NCBI RefSeq assembly: GCF_004000765.1
Contig: NZ_BILW01000008.1
Span: forward strand, 1 to 64,000
Direction: 5' to 3'
DNA length: 64,000 nt
Source of the DNA: Paenibacillus chondroitinus NBRC 15376
GTDB taxonomy: Bacteria; Bacillota; Bacilli; Paenibacillales; NBRC-103111
A program made the position numbers and the translations under genes. Positions 7,859 through 17,120 of this stretch are shown piece after piece (positions within the stretch are counted from its first letter, which is position 1; each line of letters opens with the position of its first letter). The notes beneath the pieces are model-generated. The model saw nothing but the letters and a program-made list of their open reading frames with translations. It had not been told where the DNA came from and ran no database searches.

Positions 7859-9850
7859 TTAGTTTAACATGTCAGTGAATTCTTGTTCATCAATTATTTT
7901 AACGCCTAATTCCTCTGCCTTTGTTAATTTACTCCCTGCCTCTTCTCCCGCAAGGACAAATGACGTTTTCTTGGAAACACTACTCGATACTTTGCCACCA
8001 TGCATTTGTATTAATCGGGTAGCCTCGTCTCTCTTTAGATTCGGAAGCGTTCCGGTAATAACAAATGTTTTCCCCGTAAATCTGTCGTCTTTACTTACTT
8101 CTGATACTTTTGATTGGGTATTAACACCAGCTTTTTTCAGCTTTTCAATTAAGTCATGTGTACTGCTAAGACTAAAGAAATTCAAAACGCTATTGGCAAC
8201 TGTCTCGCCAAAATCCGGTAACATAATTAATTGATCGTAGGTAGCGTTACTAATTTCGTCTACATTTGCAAAACTAGACGTCAACGCTCTTGCCGTTTGC
8301 TTTCCTACATTCTTTATTCCAAAACCTGTAATCAGCTGGTCCAAGTCATTTTCTTTTGATTTATCAATCGCATTCAGCAGGTTATCAACCGACTTCTCCC
8401 GGCCAACTATCCCTTTCTCAATTAGCTCATCACGATATTCTTTAAGGTGATAAATATCTGCGATATTTTTGATATATCCTTCTGACATGAGAGCCTCAAC
8501 TGAGCTTGGCCCAAAACCTTCTATATCCATCGCATCTTTAGAAGCAAAATAGATGATTCCCCGCATCAATTGGGCTAAGCATTCGTTTCCACCACAACGA
8601 ATATCCGCTCCATTTTCATCTCTAACTGTAGGAGAATTACAGATAGGACACTCTTGAGGTATTGTGTACTTAACCGCATTGCTCGGTCTCTTCTCAGGAA
8701 TGCTTCTTACAACTTCAGGAATAATATCTCCTGCCTTTTGTATAACAACAGTATCTCCTATTTGTATATCCTTAGAATCGATAAAGTCTTGATTGTGTAA
8801 AGTCGCTTTAGAAACTTCAGTGCCTGCTAATGTTACAGGCTCTAGAAGAGCTAAAGGTGTTAATCTGCCAGTACGCCCTACTTGTACTTTAATGTCTTTA
8901 ATGACCGTTTCCTTTTGCTCTGGTGGATATTTAAAGGCAACAGCCCACCTTGGCACTTTACTTGTCGTTCCTAATATTTTTCTGTCATTTAGATTATCAA
9001 CTTTTATAACAGCTCCATCGATACCAAAAGATAATCTCGATCTTTTCTCTCCAATGTCTGATACATACTTCCATATTTCATCTGCTGTTGTACAAACTTT
9101 ATAGTCAGGGATTGTTATAAATCCTTGTTTTTCTAACCATTTTAAAGTTTCACTATGGGATATGAAGTCTATTCCTTCTGATATTTCGAGATTAAAAACG
9201 AATATGTCTAAGTTACGATCTCTAACCACTCTTGAATCTAACTGCCTTAAAGTACCTGCTGCTAAGTTCCTTGGTGTTTTGTACTTTTTACCATTTGTAT
9301 CTATTTGTTTCTGTATTACTTTTTCAAAGGTTTCATTGGACATATAAACTTCTCCACGAACCTCTAAATAAGGTATTTTAGTTGGAATCTCTTTAGGAAT
9401 CGAATTTATCTCTAAGAGATTTTCGTAAACTGATTCTCCAACCTCACCATTGCCCCTCGTGATTCCTTCCGTTAATTTACCATTGTGATATCTTAACATT
9501 ACGGTCAAACCATCAATTTTCATCTCAACTACGAATTTGGGGTTAGAAACCTGTGAGCTTACTTTATTTACAAAATTGTATATCTCCTCTTTTGTAAATG
9601 CATCTTGTAGACTTATTACTGGTACATCATGTACTACTTTCCTTAATTCACGTTTAACAGACCCTCCTACTTTTTGTGTAGGGGAATCTGCATTAACATA
9701 TTCAGGGTGTTTAGTTTCTAGTTCTTCTAGTTCATTAGCAATTCGGTCATATTCATAATCGGTTATTTCTGGCTGTTCCTCATCGTAATACCTTTTGTCA
9801 TGGTACTCAATTAACTTTCTTAATTCCTCAATTCTTTCCCTCACATTCAT
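7859..9850 (-). CDS. ligA: NAD-dependent DNA ligase, complete and probably acquired
   Basis: This is a complete 663-residue LigA. The domains in order are: an N-terminal Ia domain with YDEEQPEITDYEYD (NAD binding); the adenylation domain with catalytic Lys in EMKIDG (Lys111); the OB fold with VGRTGRLTPLALLEPV; a four-cysteine zinc finger (CPIC...CGG..C); helix-hairpin-helix repeats; and a C-terminal BRCT domain (FTGKTFVITGTLPNLKRDEA). It seals nicks using NAD+. The ATG at 9850 is chosen because it begins the domain; 22 in-frame codons upstream have no ribosome-binding site. It is visibly AT-richer than pcrA and from a different LigA lineage than the truncated copy next door, so it likely supplies the cell's ligase in its place. 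Confidence 0.9.
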   Translation of the reverse strand: MNVRERIEELRKLIEYHDKRYYDEEQPEITDYEYDRIANELEELETKHPEYVNADSPTQKVGGSVKRELRKVVHDVPVISLQDAFTKEEIYNFVNKVSSQVSNPKFVVEMKIDGLTVMLRYHNGKLTEGITRGNGEVGESVYENLLEINSIPKEIPTKIPYLEVRGEVYMSNETFEKVIQKQIDTNGKKYKTPRNLAAGTLRQLDSRVVRDRNLDIFVFNLEISEGIDFISHSETLKWLEKQGFITIPDYKVCTTADEIWKYVSDIGEKRSRLSFGIDGAVIKVDNLNDRKILGTTSKVPRWAVAFKYPPEQKETVIKDIKVQVGRTGRLTPLALLEPVTLAGTEVSKATLHNQDFIDSKDIQIGDTVVIQKAGDIIPEVVRSIPEKRPSNAVKYTIPQECPICNSPTVRDENGADIRCGGNECLAQLMRGIIYFASKDAMDIEGFGPSSVEALMSEGYIKNIADIYHLKEYRDELIEKGIVGREKSVDNLLNAIDKSKENDLDQLITGFGIKNVGKQTARALTSSFANVDEISNATYDQLIMLPDFGETVANSVLNFFSLSSTHDLIEKLKKAGVNTQSKVSEVSKDDRFTGKTFVITGTLPNLKRDEATRLIQMHGGKVSSSVSKKTSFVLAGEEAGSKLTKAEELGVKIIDEQEFTDMLN

Positions 9851-10079
9851 GCCAACACGCCCCACACTTATTAAATTATTATTACATTGTTTATTGTATT
9901 TTATCATGAGGGCCACTAATTCTTTGTATATTTTTTAAGCATTTCTTTCATGATAATCTTTCTCTGCTTCTTATTTTTAAACAAAAGTCATCATTGAAAA
10001 GAGATATATTTCGTTTGTTTCGTTTACTCACAATTTATATTAAACAAAACCCTCGAGTCCCTATACTGATTACATCATT

Positions 10080-11135
10080 TTAGCAATAACACAATTCTTT
10101 ACTTTTGTTTGTAAAAGTATACTTATTGCCGGTACGGCCTACTTCCCAAGATACGCTTTGCAGGATCGTTGTTGCTTCTTCGGCTTCAAACTTGTACGCA
10201 ATCGCCCAACGAGGAAATTTCTCCGTATAGCCAAGCACTTCCCGCGTGCGCATGTCCGTAAGCTTCACGACGCTACCGTCGATGAGGAAATCAAAACCTA
10301 AACGCTCTTCGGCGATCCGCTCCAGCTCTGCGCTTACCTCTTCGATCGTATTGAAATACCGTGTACGGTTGCTGATTTTGAAATGGTTGTCCCGTAGGAA
10401 CTGAACCATATCCGCATGGTTAGCAAACTGAATATTGTCCGAATAACCTACGTTATAGAAGAAAGCGTTCAGTTTGCGCTCTGCGGTTACTTTGGGATTC
10501 AGGTTACGCAGTGCTCCGGCGGCTGCATTACGAGCGTTTTTGAGCGGCTCTGCGGCCGTCTGATTGTACGCTTCAAGGACAGACAGGAACATCATGCCTT
10601 CACCCTGCACCTCAATCGTCCCTTGATCATAAGGAATCTCGAGCGGGATAGATTTAATCGTCTTGATCTGTGCTAAAATCCCTTCTCCTACGGTACCATT
10701 TCCACGCGTGGAGGCCTGTTTAAGCTGACCCGCTTCATAGGTAAGATTGAGCGTAAGCCCATCAAACTTTAATTCCACAACATAGGTAGGGTCCGGCAGA
10801 GGGGTTTCCGGGTTCTTGCTGTTATAGTCGGCAATCAATTTAAGAACACGTGTATGCCAGGTTTGCAGATCTTCCGCATTTTGCGCTTTGTCCAAGCTCC
10901 AAAGACGGGCTAGATGGCGGTGCGGTTCGAAACCTTTCAGGATATCGGCGCCCACACGCTGGGTTGGGGAAGAAGGCAGGATGGTTCCCGTCTCCTTCTC
11001 CAGCGCTGTTAATCTATCATATAAAGCGTCCCACTCGGCATCCGAAATCGTCGGTTGATCGAGCGTGTAATAATTATGATTGTGCTTGTTAATTTCTTGG
11101 ATGAGGGTTTTCATTGCCGCGATGGCATCTGTCAT
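10080..11135 (-). pseudogene. ligA: Truncated native ligA (adenylation domain only)
   Basis: This is the N-terminal half of a NAD-dependent ligase of the lineage that usually follows pcrA. It is recognised by LARLWSLDKAQNAEDLQTW and the catalytic ELKFDGLTLNLTYE (Lys123). The 351-residue reading keeps domain Ia and the nucleotidyltransferase domain. After SVSWEVGRTG (residue 336) it departs into NKYTFTNKSKELCYC and a stop. The OB fold, zinc finger, helix-hairpin-helix and BRCT domains are gone, so the product could be adenylated but not join DNA. The ATG at 11135 has a GAGAGGAAGAG ribosome-binding site. Breakage coincides with an AT-rich insert carrying a complete ligA. Confidence 0.85.
10083..10129. 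repeat. Imperfect palindrome at the break point of native ligA
   Basis: The sequence GCAATAA...TACTTTT-acaaac-AAAAGTA...TTATTGC is a nested inverted repeat, with arms at 10083-10089 and 10123-10129 and at 10100-10106 and 10113-10119. It begins precisely where the reading frame of the native ligA departs from the family sequence. It could be the end of an inserted element or a terminator-like structure. Confidence 0.5.
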
Positions 11136-11193
11136 TACGGGCTCTTCCTCTCTAATGGGAAATGGGTAATCCAAGGCTGAAAAAGTTCTGCCC

Positions 11194-13548
11194 CTACATT
11201 TTGGTAATCGGGGCGAATTTCGCCAGCAGGCGCTTAAGTCCATTAGGCGCCGGAAAAGCAATTTGCAGCTCGGTGTCGTCACCCGAGCCTTTCACGGACA
11301 CAACGGTGCCGACGCCCCACTTGCCATGCGACACTTTGTCGCCGGCTTTGTAGTCCGGCACCGGGCCGCCTGCGGCAGGCTGCGGAGCCCGGAAAGCAGG
11401 CGGCTTCGCAGCCGCTGCGGGGCTTGGCGCAGCCGCGCCGGCACTTGGCCGTCCGAAGGAGGACGGCGTGCCCCAGGCAGACGAGCCGCCGGAACCGCGG
11501 CTCGCCTGAGAGGCGGCGGCGCTGCTGCCTCCGCTGCTGCCCCACGAGCTGGCGCGGCCACCTCGTGAGAAGCCTCCGCCGATGGCACCTCCCATCGAGA
11601 CTTTCTCCAGGAGTTCCGGCGGAATCTCCTGCAGGAATCGCGATGGCGCGTTAGCGGCGGTGCGGCCAAAGAGCGTGCGCATGCGCGCGCACGTGAGGAA
11701 CAGCTCTTCCTCGGCGCGCGTGATGCCGACATAGGCCAGACGGCGTTCCTCTTCAAGCTCTTCGTTATCGGCAAAAGCCCGGCTGTGCGGGAAGACGCCT
11801 TCTTCCATCCCGATGATGAAAACAACCGGGAATTCCAGACCTTTGGCGCTGTGCATCGTCATTAATACGACTGCGTCTTGTTCTTCCTCAGGTTGGTCTT
11901 TATCTAAGGTATCGATATCGGCGATAAGCGCCAAATCGGTCAAGAACGAAATGAGGGACTTGTCTTCGTTGCGTTTCTCAAAGTCCATGGTCACGGACAG
12001 GAACTCTTCAATATTTTCGAGACGAGCTTTGGATTCAATCGTATTTTCCCGCTGCATTTCCAAACGGTACTGAGATAGCTCCAGCACCTTCTCGGTAAGT
12101 TCTGTCACGGATAAGTATTCAACCATCCGGTTCAGATTATCGATCATCTCACGGAAATCAGCCAACGCGTGCTTCGCTTTGGCATTAATCTCAAGAACGT
12201 CGATCTCCTCCAGCATGGCAAATAACGAAATCCCGCGGCGTCCCGCCATCTCCGCAACTTTATCCATGGTGGTGCCGCCGATCCCCCGCTTCGGAACGTT
12301 GACGATCCGATTCAAGCTGATATCATCGTTGGGATTGGAAATGAGCCGCAAATAAGCCAAAATATCTTTGATCTCTTTACGGTCATAGAACTTCACGCCG
12401 CCAACAATCGTATACGGAATGTCGGATTTAATGAGAATCTCCTCTATTACCCGTGATTGCGCATTCGTCCGGTAGAGGATGGCATGATCGGCGAACTTTT
12501 TACCTTTGGACTTGTTTTTGTTAATTTCACCTGTTATGAAATAGCCTTCTTCATGTTCCGTGTCGGCTTGGTATAGCTTGATGCCTGCGCCGCCCTCTTT
12601 GTCGGTCCACAAATTTTTGGGCTTACGGCCCGTATTGTTGGCGATGACTTTATTGGCCGCGTTCAAAATATTCGAGGTGGAGCGGTAATTTTGCTCTAAT
12701 AAAATGGACGTGGCATCCGGGTAATCATTTTCAAAATTAAGAATATTCGTAATGTCGGCTCCGCGCCAACGGTAAATGGACTGGTCGCTGTCCCCTACGA
12801 CGCAAATGCGCTTATGTTTGGCAGCAATCATTTGACACAGCATATACTGCGCCCTATTCGTATCTTGATACTCATCGACGTGAATATATTGAAATTTGTT
12901 TTGATAGTAATCCAGAACTTCCGGTACTTCTTTAAACAAATGAATAGTAGCCATAATCAGGTCATCGAAATCCAGAGAGTTGTTGCTTCTGAGCTTTTTT
13001 TGGTAAAGCGTATAAATTTTCGAGGTCAGTCCGTCGAAGTAGTCACCGATTTTATCTTCAAATTGTTTAGGAGAAATAAGTTCGTTTTTGGCTGTAGAGA
13101 TTGCCGCTTGAAACGTCTTGGGTTCGTACTTCTTCGTATCGATGTTGAGTTCCTTGCAGCAGGTTTTGATCACGGAGAGCTGGTCGCCTGAATCCAGAAT
13201 CGTAAAATTCGAGGTGAAACCGATTCGCGAAATATCTCTGCGCAGCATACGCACACACATGGAGTGAAACGTGGAAACCCAAATATCGTTCCCGCTCCCG
13301 CCGACCAATTTGCCCACACGCTCCTGCATCTCACGTGCTGCTTTATTCGTAAAGGTTAACGCTAGAATGCTCCATGGCGCCGCTTTGCGTGTGCCGATGA
13401 GGTAAGCGATCCTATGCGTGAGCACCCGCGTCTTTCCGCTTCCCGCGCCAGCCATAATCAAAAGTGGACCGTCAACCGCTTCAACCGCTTTGCGCTGCTG
13501 GGGATTCAACCTTTTAATCGCATCTAAGATATTGACTGTCTCGTTCAT
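11194..13548 (-). CDS. pcrA: ATP-dependent DNA helicase PcrA
   Basis: This 784-residue superfamily 1A helicase has motif I GAGSGKTR (Lys39), [11 protein letters not shown], the Walker B DEYQDT and the QNYRS and GLEFPVVF motifs. It unwinds duplex DNA in nucleotide excision repair and plasmid replication, and removes RecA from single strands. The C-terminus has a long, low-complexity, GC-rich linker (about residues 645-735, rich in Gly, Ser, Ala and Pro) followed by the Tudor-like [16 protein letters not shown] domain that binds RNA polymerase in PcrA. The ATG at 13548 has an AGGAAGG site. It is translated just after pcrB. Confidence 0.95.
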   Translation of the reverse strand: MNETVNILDAIKRLNPQQRKAVEAVDGPLLIMAGAGSGKTRVLTHRIAYLIGTRKAAPWSILALTFTNKAAREMQERVGKLVGGSGNDIWVSTFHSMCVRMLRRDISRIGFTSNFTILDSGDQLSVIKTCCKELNIDTKKYEPKTFQAAISTAKNELISPKQFEDKIGDYFDGLTSKIYTLYQKKLRSNNSLDFDDLIMATIHLFKEVPEVLDYYQNKFQYIHVDEYQDTNRAQYMLCQMIAAKHKRICVVGDSDQSIYRWRGADITNILNFENDYPDATSILLEQNYRSTSNILNAANKVIANNTGRKPKNLWTDKEGGAGIKLYQADTEHEEGYFITGEINKNKSKGKKFADHAILYRTNAQSRVIEEILIKSDIPYTIVGGVKFYDRKEIKDILAYLRLISNPNDDISLNRIVNVPKRGIGGTTMDKVAEMAGRRGISLFAMLEEIDVLEINAKAKHALADFREMIDNLNRMVEYLSVTELTEKVLELSQYRLEMQRENTIESKARLENIEEFLSVTMDFEKRNEDKSLISFLTDLALIADIDTLDKDQPEEEQDAVVLMTMHSAKGLEFPVVFIIGMEEGVFPHSRAFADNEELEEERRLAYVGITRAEEELFLTCARMRTLFGRTAANAPSRFLQEIPPELLEKVSMGGAIGGGFSRGGRASSWGSSGGSSAAASQASRGSGGSSAWGTPSSFGRPSAGAAAPSPAAAAKPPAFRAPQPAAGGPVPDYKAGDKVSHGKWGVGTVVSVKGSGDDTELQIAFPAPNGLKRLLAKFAPITKM

Positions 13549-13552
13549 TAAG

Positions 13553-14254
13553 TTACCTTCCTGTTCTATCAAAGTTCACGTTCACTGTCTGAAGCGCCTG
13601 CTCCAGATCACTATAGATGATGTTGCCTACGACAATGGTATCTGCCACTTCCGCCGCTTGCTGCGCTTTGGCCAAGCTGTCGATGCCGCCCCCATAAAAT
13701 AAACGGGCATTCTCCAGAACTTGCCGCGTCCTCCGCACCAGCTCCATATCGCCGAAGACACCGCTGTATTCCAAATATACAATTGGCATGTTAAATAACT
13801 TGTCCGCCATTCGTGCGTAAGCCGCAACGTCTTTGGCATCCAAGTTCGCACGAGCTTTCGTCAGCTTCGCCGCCGCAGCCTCGCTATTGAGAATCACATA
13901 ACCTTCCGTTACAATCTCATCCCAATTGAGCAGAGAACCATACTCCTTCAACGCTTCATGATGCTGCCCGACGATCCAATTCGGATCTTCCGCATTGAGC
14001 ACCACGGGAATAAAAAAGAGATCGAAGCCGGGGACGATAGCCTCTTGGCTAGAAATTTCAAGTACACACGGCAATTCGTACTGGCGAATCCGGGCCATGA
14101 GGTCTACGGTATTATCAAACGTTACGCCCGTTGAACCTCCAACCATTATTGCATCCGTTCCCGACTGACAAATGAGGTCAAGAGCCTCATCGGATATATC
14201 ACGATCAGGGTCCAGCTTAAAAACATGATTCCACTTCCGTATATCGACAATCAA
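13553..14254 (-). CDS. pcrB: Heptaprenylglyceryl phosphate synthase PcrB
   Basis: This 233-residue TIM barrel transfers a heptaprenyl chain to glycerol-1-phosphate, the first step of an archaea-type ether lipid found in Bacillales. It starts [17 protein letters not shown], and conserved pieces include [15 protein letters not shown] and the phosphate-binding [14 protein letters not shown]. The TTG at 14254 is chosen because a GGAGG site lies at the right spacing and the protein then begins at the family's usual N-terminus; the open frame extends 14 codons further without support. It lies just upstream of pcrA, the standard Bacillales order. Confidence 0.9.
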   Translation of the reverse strand: MIVDIRKWNHVFKLDPDRDISDEALDLICQSGTDAIMVGGSTGVTFDNTVDLMARIRQYELPCVLEISSQEAIVPGFDLFFIPVVLNAEDPNWIVGQHHEALKEYGSLLNWDEIVTEGYVILNSEAAAAKLTKARANLDAKDVAAYARMADKLFNMPIVYLEYSGVFGDMELVRRTRQVLENARLFYGGGIDSLAKAQQAAEVADTIVVGNIIYSDLEQALQTVNVNFDRTGR

Positions 14255-14331
14255 TTGTTTCCCTCCGATTAGGCGGCAATCCTGCCATACTATCAACAGT
14301 CTATGCTACCCATTCGGGTGTGTCAAATGAC

Positions 14332-14358
14332 AAAAGACGGGCTATTTGCCCGTCTTTT
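14332..14358 (-). terminator. Terminator of the lipoprotein gene
   Basis: AAAAGACGGGC-tattt-GCCCGTCTTTT is an eleven-base inverted repeat ending in a T-run, lying between the lipoprotein gene and pcrB. Confidence 0.75.
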
Positions 14359-14434
14359 CAAAGAATATGCTTACAGTGTGTTCCGATCTTCACGCGAGTT
14401 AGTTTTCCGCCTGAATGCGCACAAATGTTCCCAC

Positions 14435-14899
14435 TTATTTCACTTCAATGTTAAGAATTTTCTCAACATTCAGGTCTTTGTGATCATTTTGCTGAAGTTC
14501 TAGGCGAATTTCGTGTTTACCAGCAGCTAAATTGTTCAGCGTTAACGGACCTGTTTTGCCGATCATCGCTTTCTGCTTGCCATCAACGTACAGATGCAGA
14601 TGTCCTTGCCCCTGTACATTGGCTTTATCCATACTATCGGCGGATAGTTGGAAATTTGTTGTCTGGTACGTAATGGTTACATTTCTGCCATCCACTTTGG
14701 AAACTTGCGCATCAATAGCCGGTTTGGCGCCTGAAGCCACCGTTTTCACACTGCTTTCTGCTTGGCCGCCTGCCACCGTTGTCGCTACCTTGGGGCCTGC
14801 TCCGGTTGAACTAATGACTTCCTCTTTAGAACCGCATGCAGTTGTCACTGCTCCAAGTAACATTAAAGTCGCTGCGCCGTAAATCCATGTTTTTTTCAT
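14435..14899 (-). CDS. Secreted lipoprotein with a small beta domain
   Basis: This is a 154-residue lipoprotein. MKKTWIYGAATLMLLGAVTTAC gives an n-region, a hydrophobic stretch and a cysteine at residue 22, so it is probably lipidated. A Ser/Ala/Lys-rich linker follows, then a beta-rich domain with GQGHLHLYVDGKQKAMIG and AAGKHEIRLEL, as in small extracellular beta-sandwich proteins. Function is not known. The ATG at 14899 has a GGGAG site; the longer frame upstream has none. It ends before a strong terminator and stands alone. Confidence 0.72.
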   Translation of the reverse strand: MKKTWIYGAATLMLLGAVTTACGSKEEVISSTGAGPKVATTVAGGQAESSVKTVASGAKPAIDAQVSKVDGRNVTITYQTTNFQLSADSMDKANVQGQGHLHLYVDGKQKAMIGKTGPLTLNNLAAGKHEIRLELQQNDHKDLNVEKILNIEVK

Positions 14900-15067
14900 C
14901 AGCTCTACTCCCTTTTCCCATAAGTTTGGACATCCTTGTTCCTTATATATGTGTGACAAGCCGCTTCCATACCTTGATTGTGAGAAAAGTGGGACAAAAT
15001 TAAAAAATAGTTGGGACGTAGAACAAACAAAGACGCCCTAAGCTTAGCGCTGCGGACGTCTAGTTGG

Positions 15068-15796
15068 TTAAAAGCTGTATTTGCTGCCTTCGTGTTGTTT
15101 GTTCATGTAGGAATTCTCGCCAGTTACATTGGAAGTTTGGCGGGAAGCGATGCTTGAATTCGCCGATTTGCCCGTCATACCTGCATTCTCTGATGCTCCG
15201 TAGCTTTGGGAGTAACCATAGCTCGTTTGGCCGTAACCTTGCCCTTGATTATTATGCACAGCATTCGGATACTGGGACGTATTGATGATTGGTTGGATTG
15301 GCGCCTGATGTTGATGCAGGCCAGCGATTGGATTGTGCTGTTGGCTTTGCGCCTGTTGGTGCTGAATTTGCGAGTACTGCTGCTGTTGTTGTTGCGGCTG
15401 CTGCTGGGAAATCCCCATCGACTCCTGCTGTTGGTAGCTCATCGTCGTCGATGCCTGGCTCAAATTCTGGTGCACGAAAGACTGAAGCTGAGCTGCGGTC
15501 TGGCCTTGTTTCTGCAGCTCCTGTTGGATTCGCTGCTGCTCAGCCGGCTGTACCTCGTAGTATCCGAGCTTTTGAATTTCTTGAAATAAAGTCGCATGAC
15601 ATTGAAGTGTCTTGGTCAATAAAGTTTGAAAGGTCTGTTTAATTTGGGGATTCACGGCCTCTGTGACCGCTGTTGTGTACTCCCCTGCACTGCGTTTCAA
15701 CTCGGATAGAACTAAATTAGCAAGGTCCTGCTCCTGCAAAAGCACCTGGTGCTGCTGCTGTTGCTGCTGTTGTTGGTAGGCATTTTGTTGATACAT
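15068..15796 (-). CDS. Glutamine-rich CotF-like spore coat protein
   Basis: This 242-residue protein starts with a polyglutamine block (MYQQNAYQQQQQQQQHQ). It then has a helical region of the CotF/YhcQ type (LANLVLSELKRSAGEYTTAV, and ATLFQEIQKLGYYEV) and a glutamine/serine/glycine-rich disordered tail. CotF-domain proteins are components of the Bacillus spore coat. The low-complexity tail is typical of cross-linked coat proteins. It lies directly downstream of a second, shorter coat-like protein with which it is probably cotranscribed. The call rests on the helical domain pattern; expression in sporulation is inferred. Confidence 0.7.
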   Translation of the reverse strand: MYQQNAYQQQQQQQQHQVLLQEQDLANLVLSELKRSAGEYTTAVTEAVNPQIKQTFQTLLTKTLQCHATLFQEIQKLGYYEVQPAEQQRIQQELQKQGQTAAQLQSFVHQNLSQASTTMSYQQQESMGISQQQPQQQQQQYSQIQHQQAQSQQHNPIAGLHQHQAPIQPIINTSQYPNAVHNNQGQGYGQTSYGYSQSYGASENAGMTGKSANSSIASRQTSNVTGENSYMNKQHEGSKYSF

Positions 15797-15823
15797 GCTT
15801 CTTGCACCTCCTCTGTGTACGTG

Positions 15824-16048
15824 TTAGTGGGTCAAGCCTGATTGCTGCTGCAGCGTGTTGATGAGGATGCTGACGCTTTGGAGCCGTTCTTGGGAAAGCT
15901 GAGACATGGTTTGCTTCAATGATGGACTTTGGCTGCCAACAGAAGCGTGCACGCAAAGCTTTGCTAACAAATCTTCATTCTTCAACGTATCCGATAGGTA
16001 CGAGAGCTCCTTGCCGGTAATGGTTTGGTTCCCTTGATTGTTGTACAT
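15824..16048 (-). CDS. Small spore-coat-like protein (CotF-related)
   Basis: This is a 74-residue protein, MYNNQGNQTITGKELSYLSD onward, with alternating helices (DTLKNEDLLAKLCVHASVGS, and LKQTMSQLSQERLQSVSILI) like a short CotF module. The ATG at 16048 is set by the strong GGAAAGGAGGG ribosome-binding site; the open frame continues 59 codons upstream without support. It precedes the larger glutamine-rich coat protein by 27 bases. Its function is inferred from the fold-like pattern and the neighbour. Confidence 0.65.
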   Translation of the reverse strand: MYNNQGNQTITGKELSYLSDTLKNEDLLAKLCVHASVGSQSPSLKQTMSQLSQERLQSVSILINTLQQQSGLTH

Positions 16049-16146
16049 GTGAATGTTACCCTCCTTTCCATTCCTTCTTTGTAGGTTTCCCAAAAATTGC
16101 CGTTTTATGTCGTTTGGTAAAAAAATCCCACAAAATTCGTCCAATG

Positions 16147-16184
16147 AAAAAAGCCCCGAACAGCATGCAGCTGTCAGGGCTTTC
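16147..16184 (-). terminator. Terminator of the GldFG-like operon
   Basis: On the minus strand AAAGCCCTGACAGCTGCATGCTGTTCGGGGCTTTTTT forms an imperfect hairpin with a T-run directly after the DUF4340 gene. Confidence 0.85.
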
Positions 16185-16187
16185 TTT

Positions 16188-17120
16188 CTATGAAGCAGGC
16201 TGCGCCGTCTTACCGGCATAAGCATCCGCTAATTTCTGTATGTCTGCCGCTGCAAGTTGGAACGACCATGTCCCGCCCTGCTTAGCCAGCCAGACTTGGT
16301 CTTGGCTTACTTTACCTTCATAAACCTCGGTAACGTCTTTGCCGTCTACGGACAAACCAAGCTCGATTTTGAGCTCGCCGCCTGCCGTCGGCTTCTGAGC
16401 GAGCGGCTGTGGCAGCTCGGCGCTATGCAGAAAGACCAGCTCATCCAGCAAAGGACTCGCATCCGCGCCTTTCAGATCCTTATCGCCAAGCTTCCAGTTC
16501 GCCTCAGCAGCCACTTTGTCCTTGTCGGTTTTGGCAAGCGTCCAGGTCTGACCCTTCCAAGTGACCTTCACCGACTGAACCTTGTCATTCTCGATCTTGA
16601 AAGGGCTTGTTTCGGCAAAGTCAACCGGAGCCTTGTTCAGCGAAGACAACGATTGATCACTGACTTGGTAAACAACTGGAGAACCTTCCACCTGAACGTA
16701 GGAGAAGCCTTGGATTGGAAGGGCAGTTCCGACCAGAAGCCCCTTTTTAGAGCCATCTTTCATCGTGACTTCATAAGTGCCAACAGGCTTATCTAAGCCA
16801 TAATTGGCTAAATTACTCGCTTGTTCTTCCACAACTTTGGTCGAAGTCACTAAACCGATAGCATCCAGCCACGAATCAACCTGATTCGCATTTATCGGCG
16901 CCGCAGCCGGCGTTTTCATCTCCCAGCCGCTGTCCGTGCGGTTTAGATCAATCTGCTGTTCTTCGGTTTTCACCGCAAGGGACTTCACATCTTCTTGTTT
17001 TAGCGTGAGAAGGGTTTTCGGTTCTTCTTTTTTCTCTTGAAAGAAGTCTTTGCTCGAAGCGTACCAGAAACCGCCGATACAAATAACCACTAACAGAATC
17101 GTAGGAATAAACCGTTTCAT
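16188..17120 (-). CDS. DUF4340 membrane-anchored protein of the ABC module
   Basis: This 310-residue protein has one N-terminal membrane helix (FIPTILLVVICIGGFWYA) and an extracytoplasmic domain in the DUF4340 style, with repeated LAVKTEEQQIDLNRTDSGWEM-like beta motifs. It is regularly encoded with gldF/gldG-like genes, but its exact role is not known. The ATG at 17120 overlaps the stop of the upstream gene by four bases (ATGA), so the two are translationally coupled. It is the last gene of a four-gene operon. Confidence 0.8.
   Translation of the reverse strand: MKRFIPTILLVVICIGGFWYASSKDFFQEKKEEPKTLLTLKQEDVKSLAVKTEEQQIDLNRTDSGWEMKTPAAAPINANQVDSWLDAIGLVTSTKVVEEQASNLANYGLDKPVGTYEVTMKDGSKKGLLVGTALPIQGFSYVQVEGSPVVYQVSDQSLSSLNKAPVDFAETSPFKIENDKVQSVKVTWKGQTWTLAKTDKDKVAAEANWKLGDKDLKGADASPLLDELVFLHSAELPQPLAQKPTAGGELKIELGLSVDGKDVTEVYEGKVSQDQVWLAKQGGTWSFQLAAADIQKLADAYAGKTAQPAS

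Noticed and set aside
10080-11135. Functional short ligase
   Set aside because: It lacks the OB fold, zinc finger, helix-hairpin-helix and BRCT domains needed to join DNA, and its frame ends in unrelated residues.
11263-11825. Several overlapping open frames in the PcrA linker
   Set aside because: GC-rich sequence lacks stops in all frames; only the PcrA frame has a domain on both sides.
15333-15420. Short CAA/CTG-type repeats as a CRISPR or microsatellite array
   Set aside because: They are the glutamine codons of a coat-protein tail, not spaced repeats with unique spacers.
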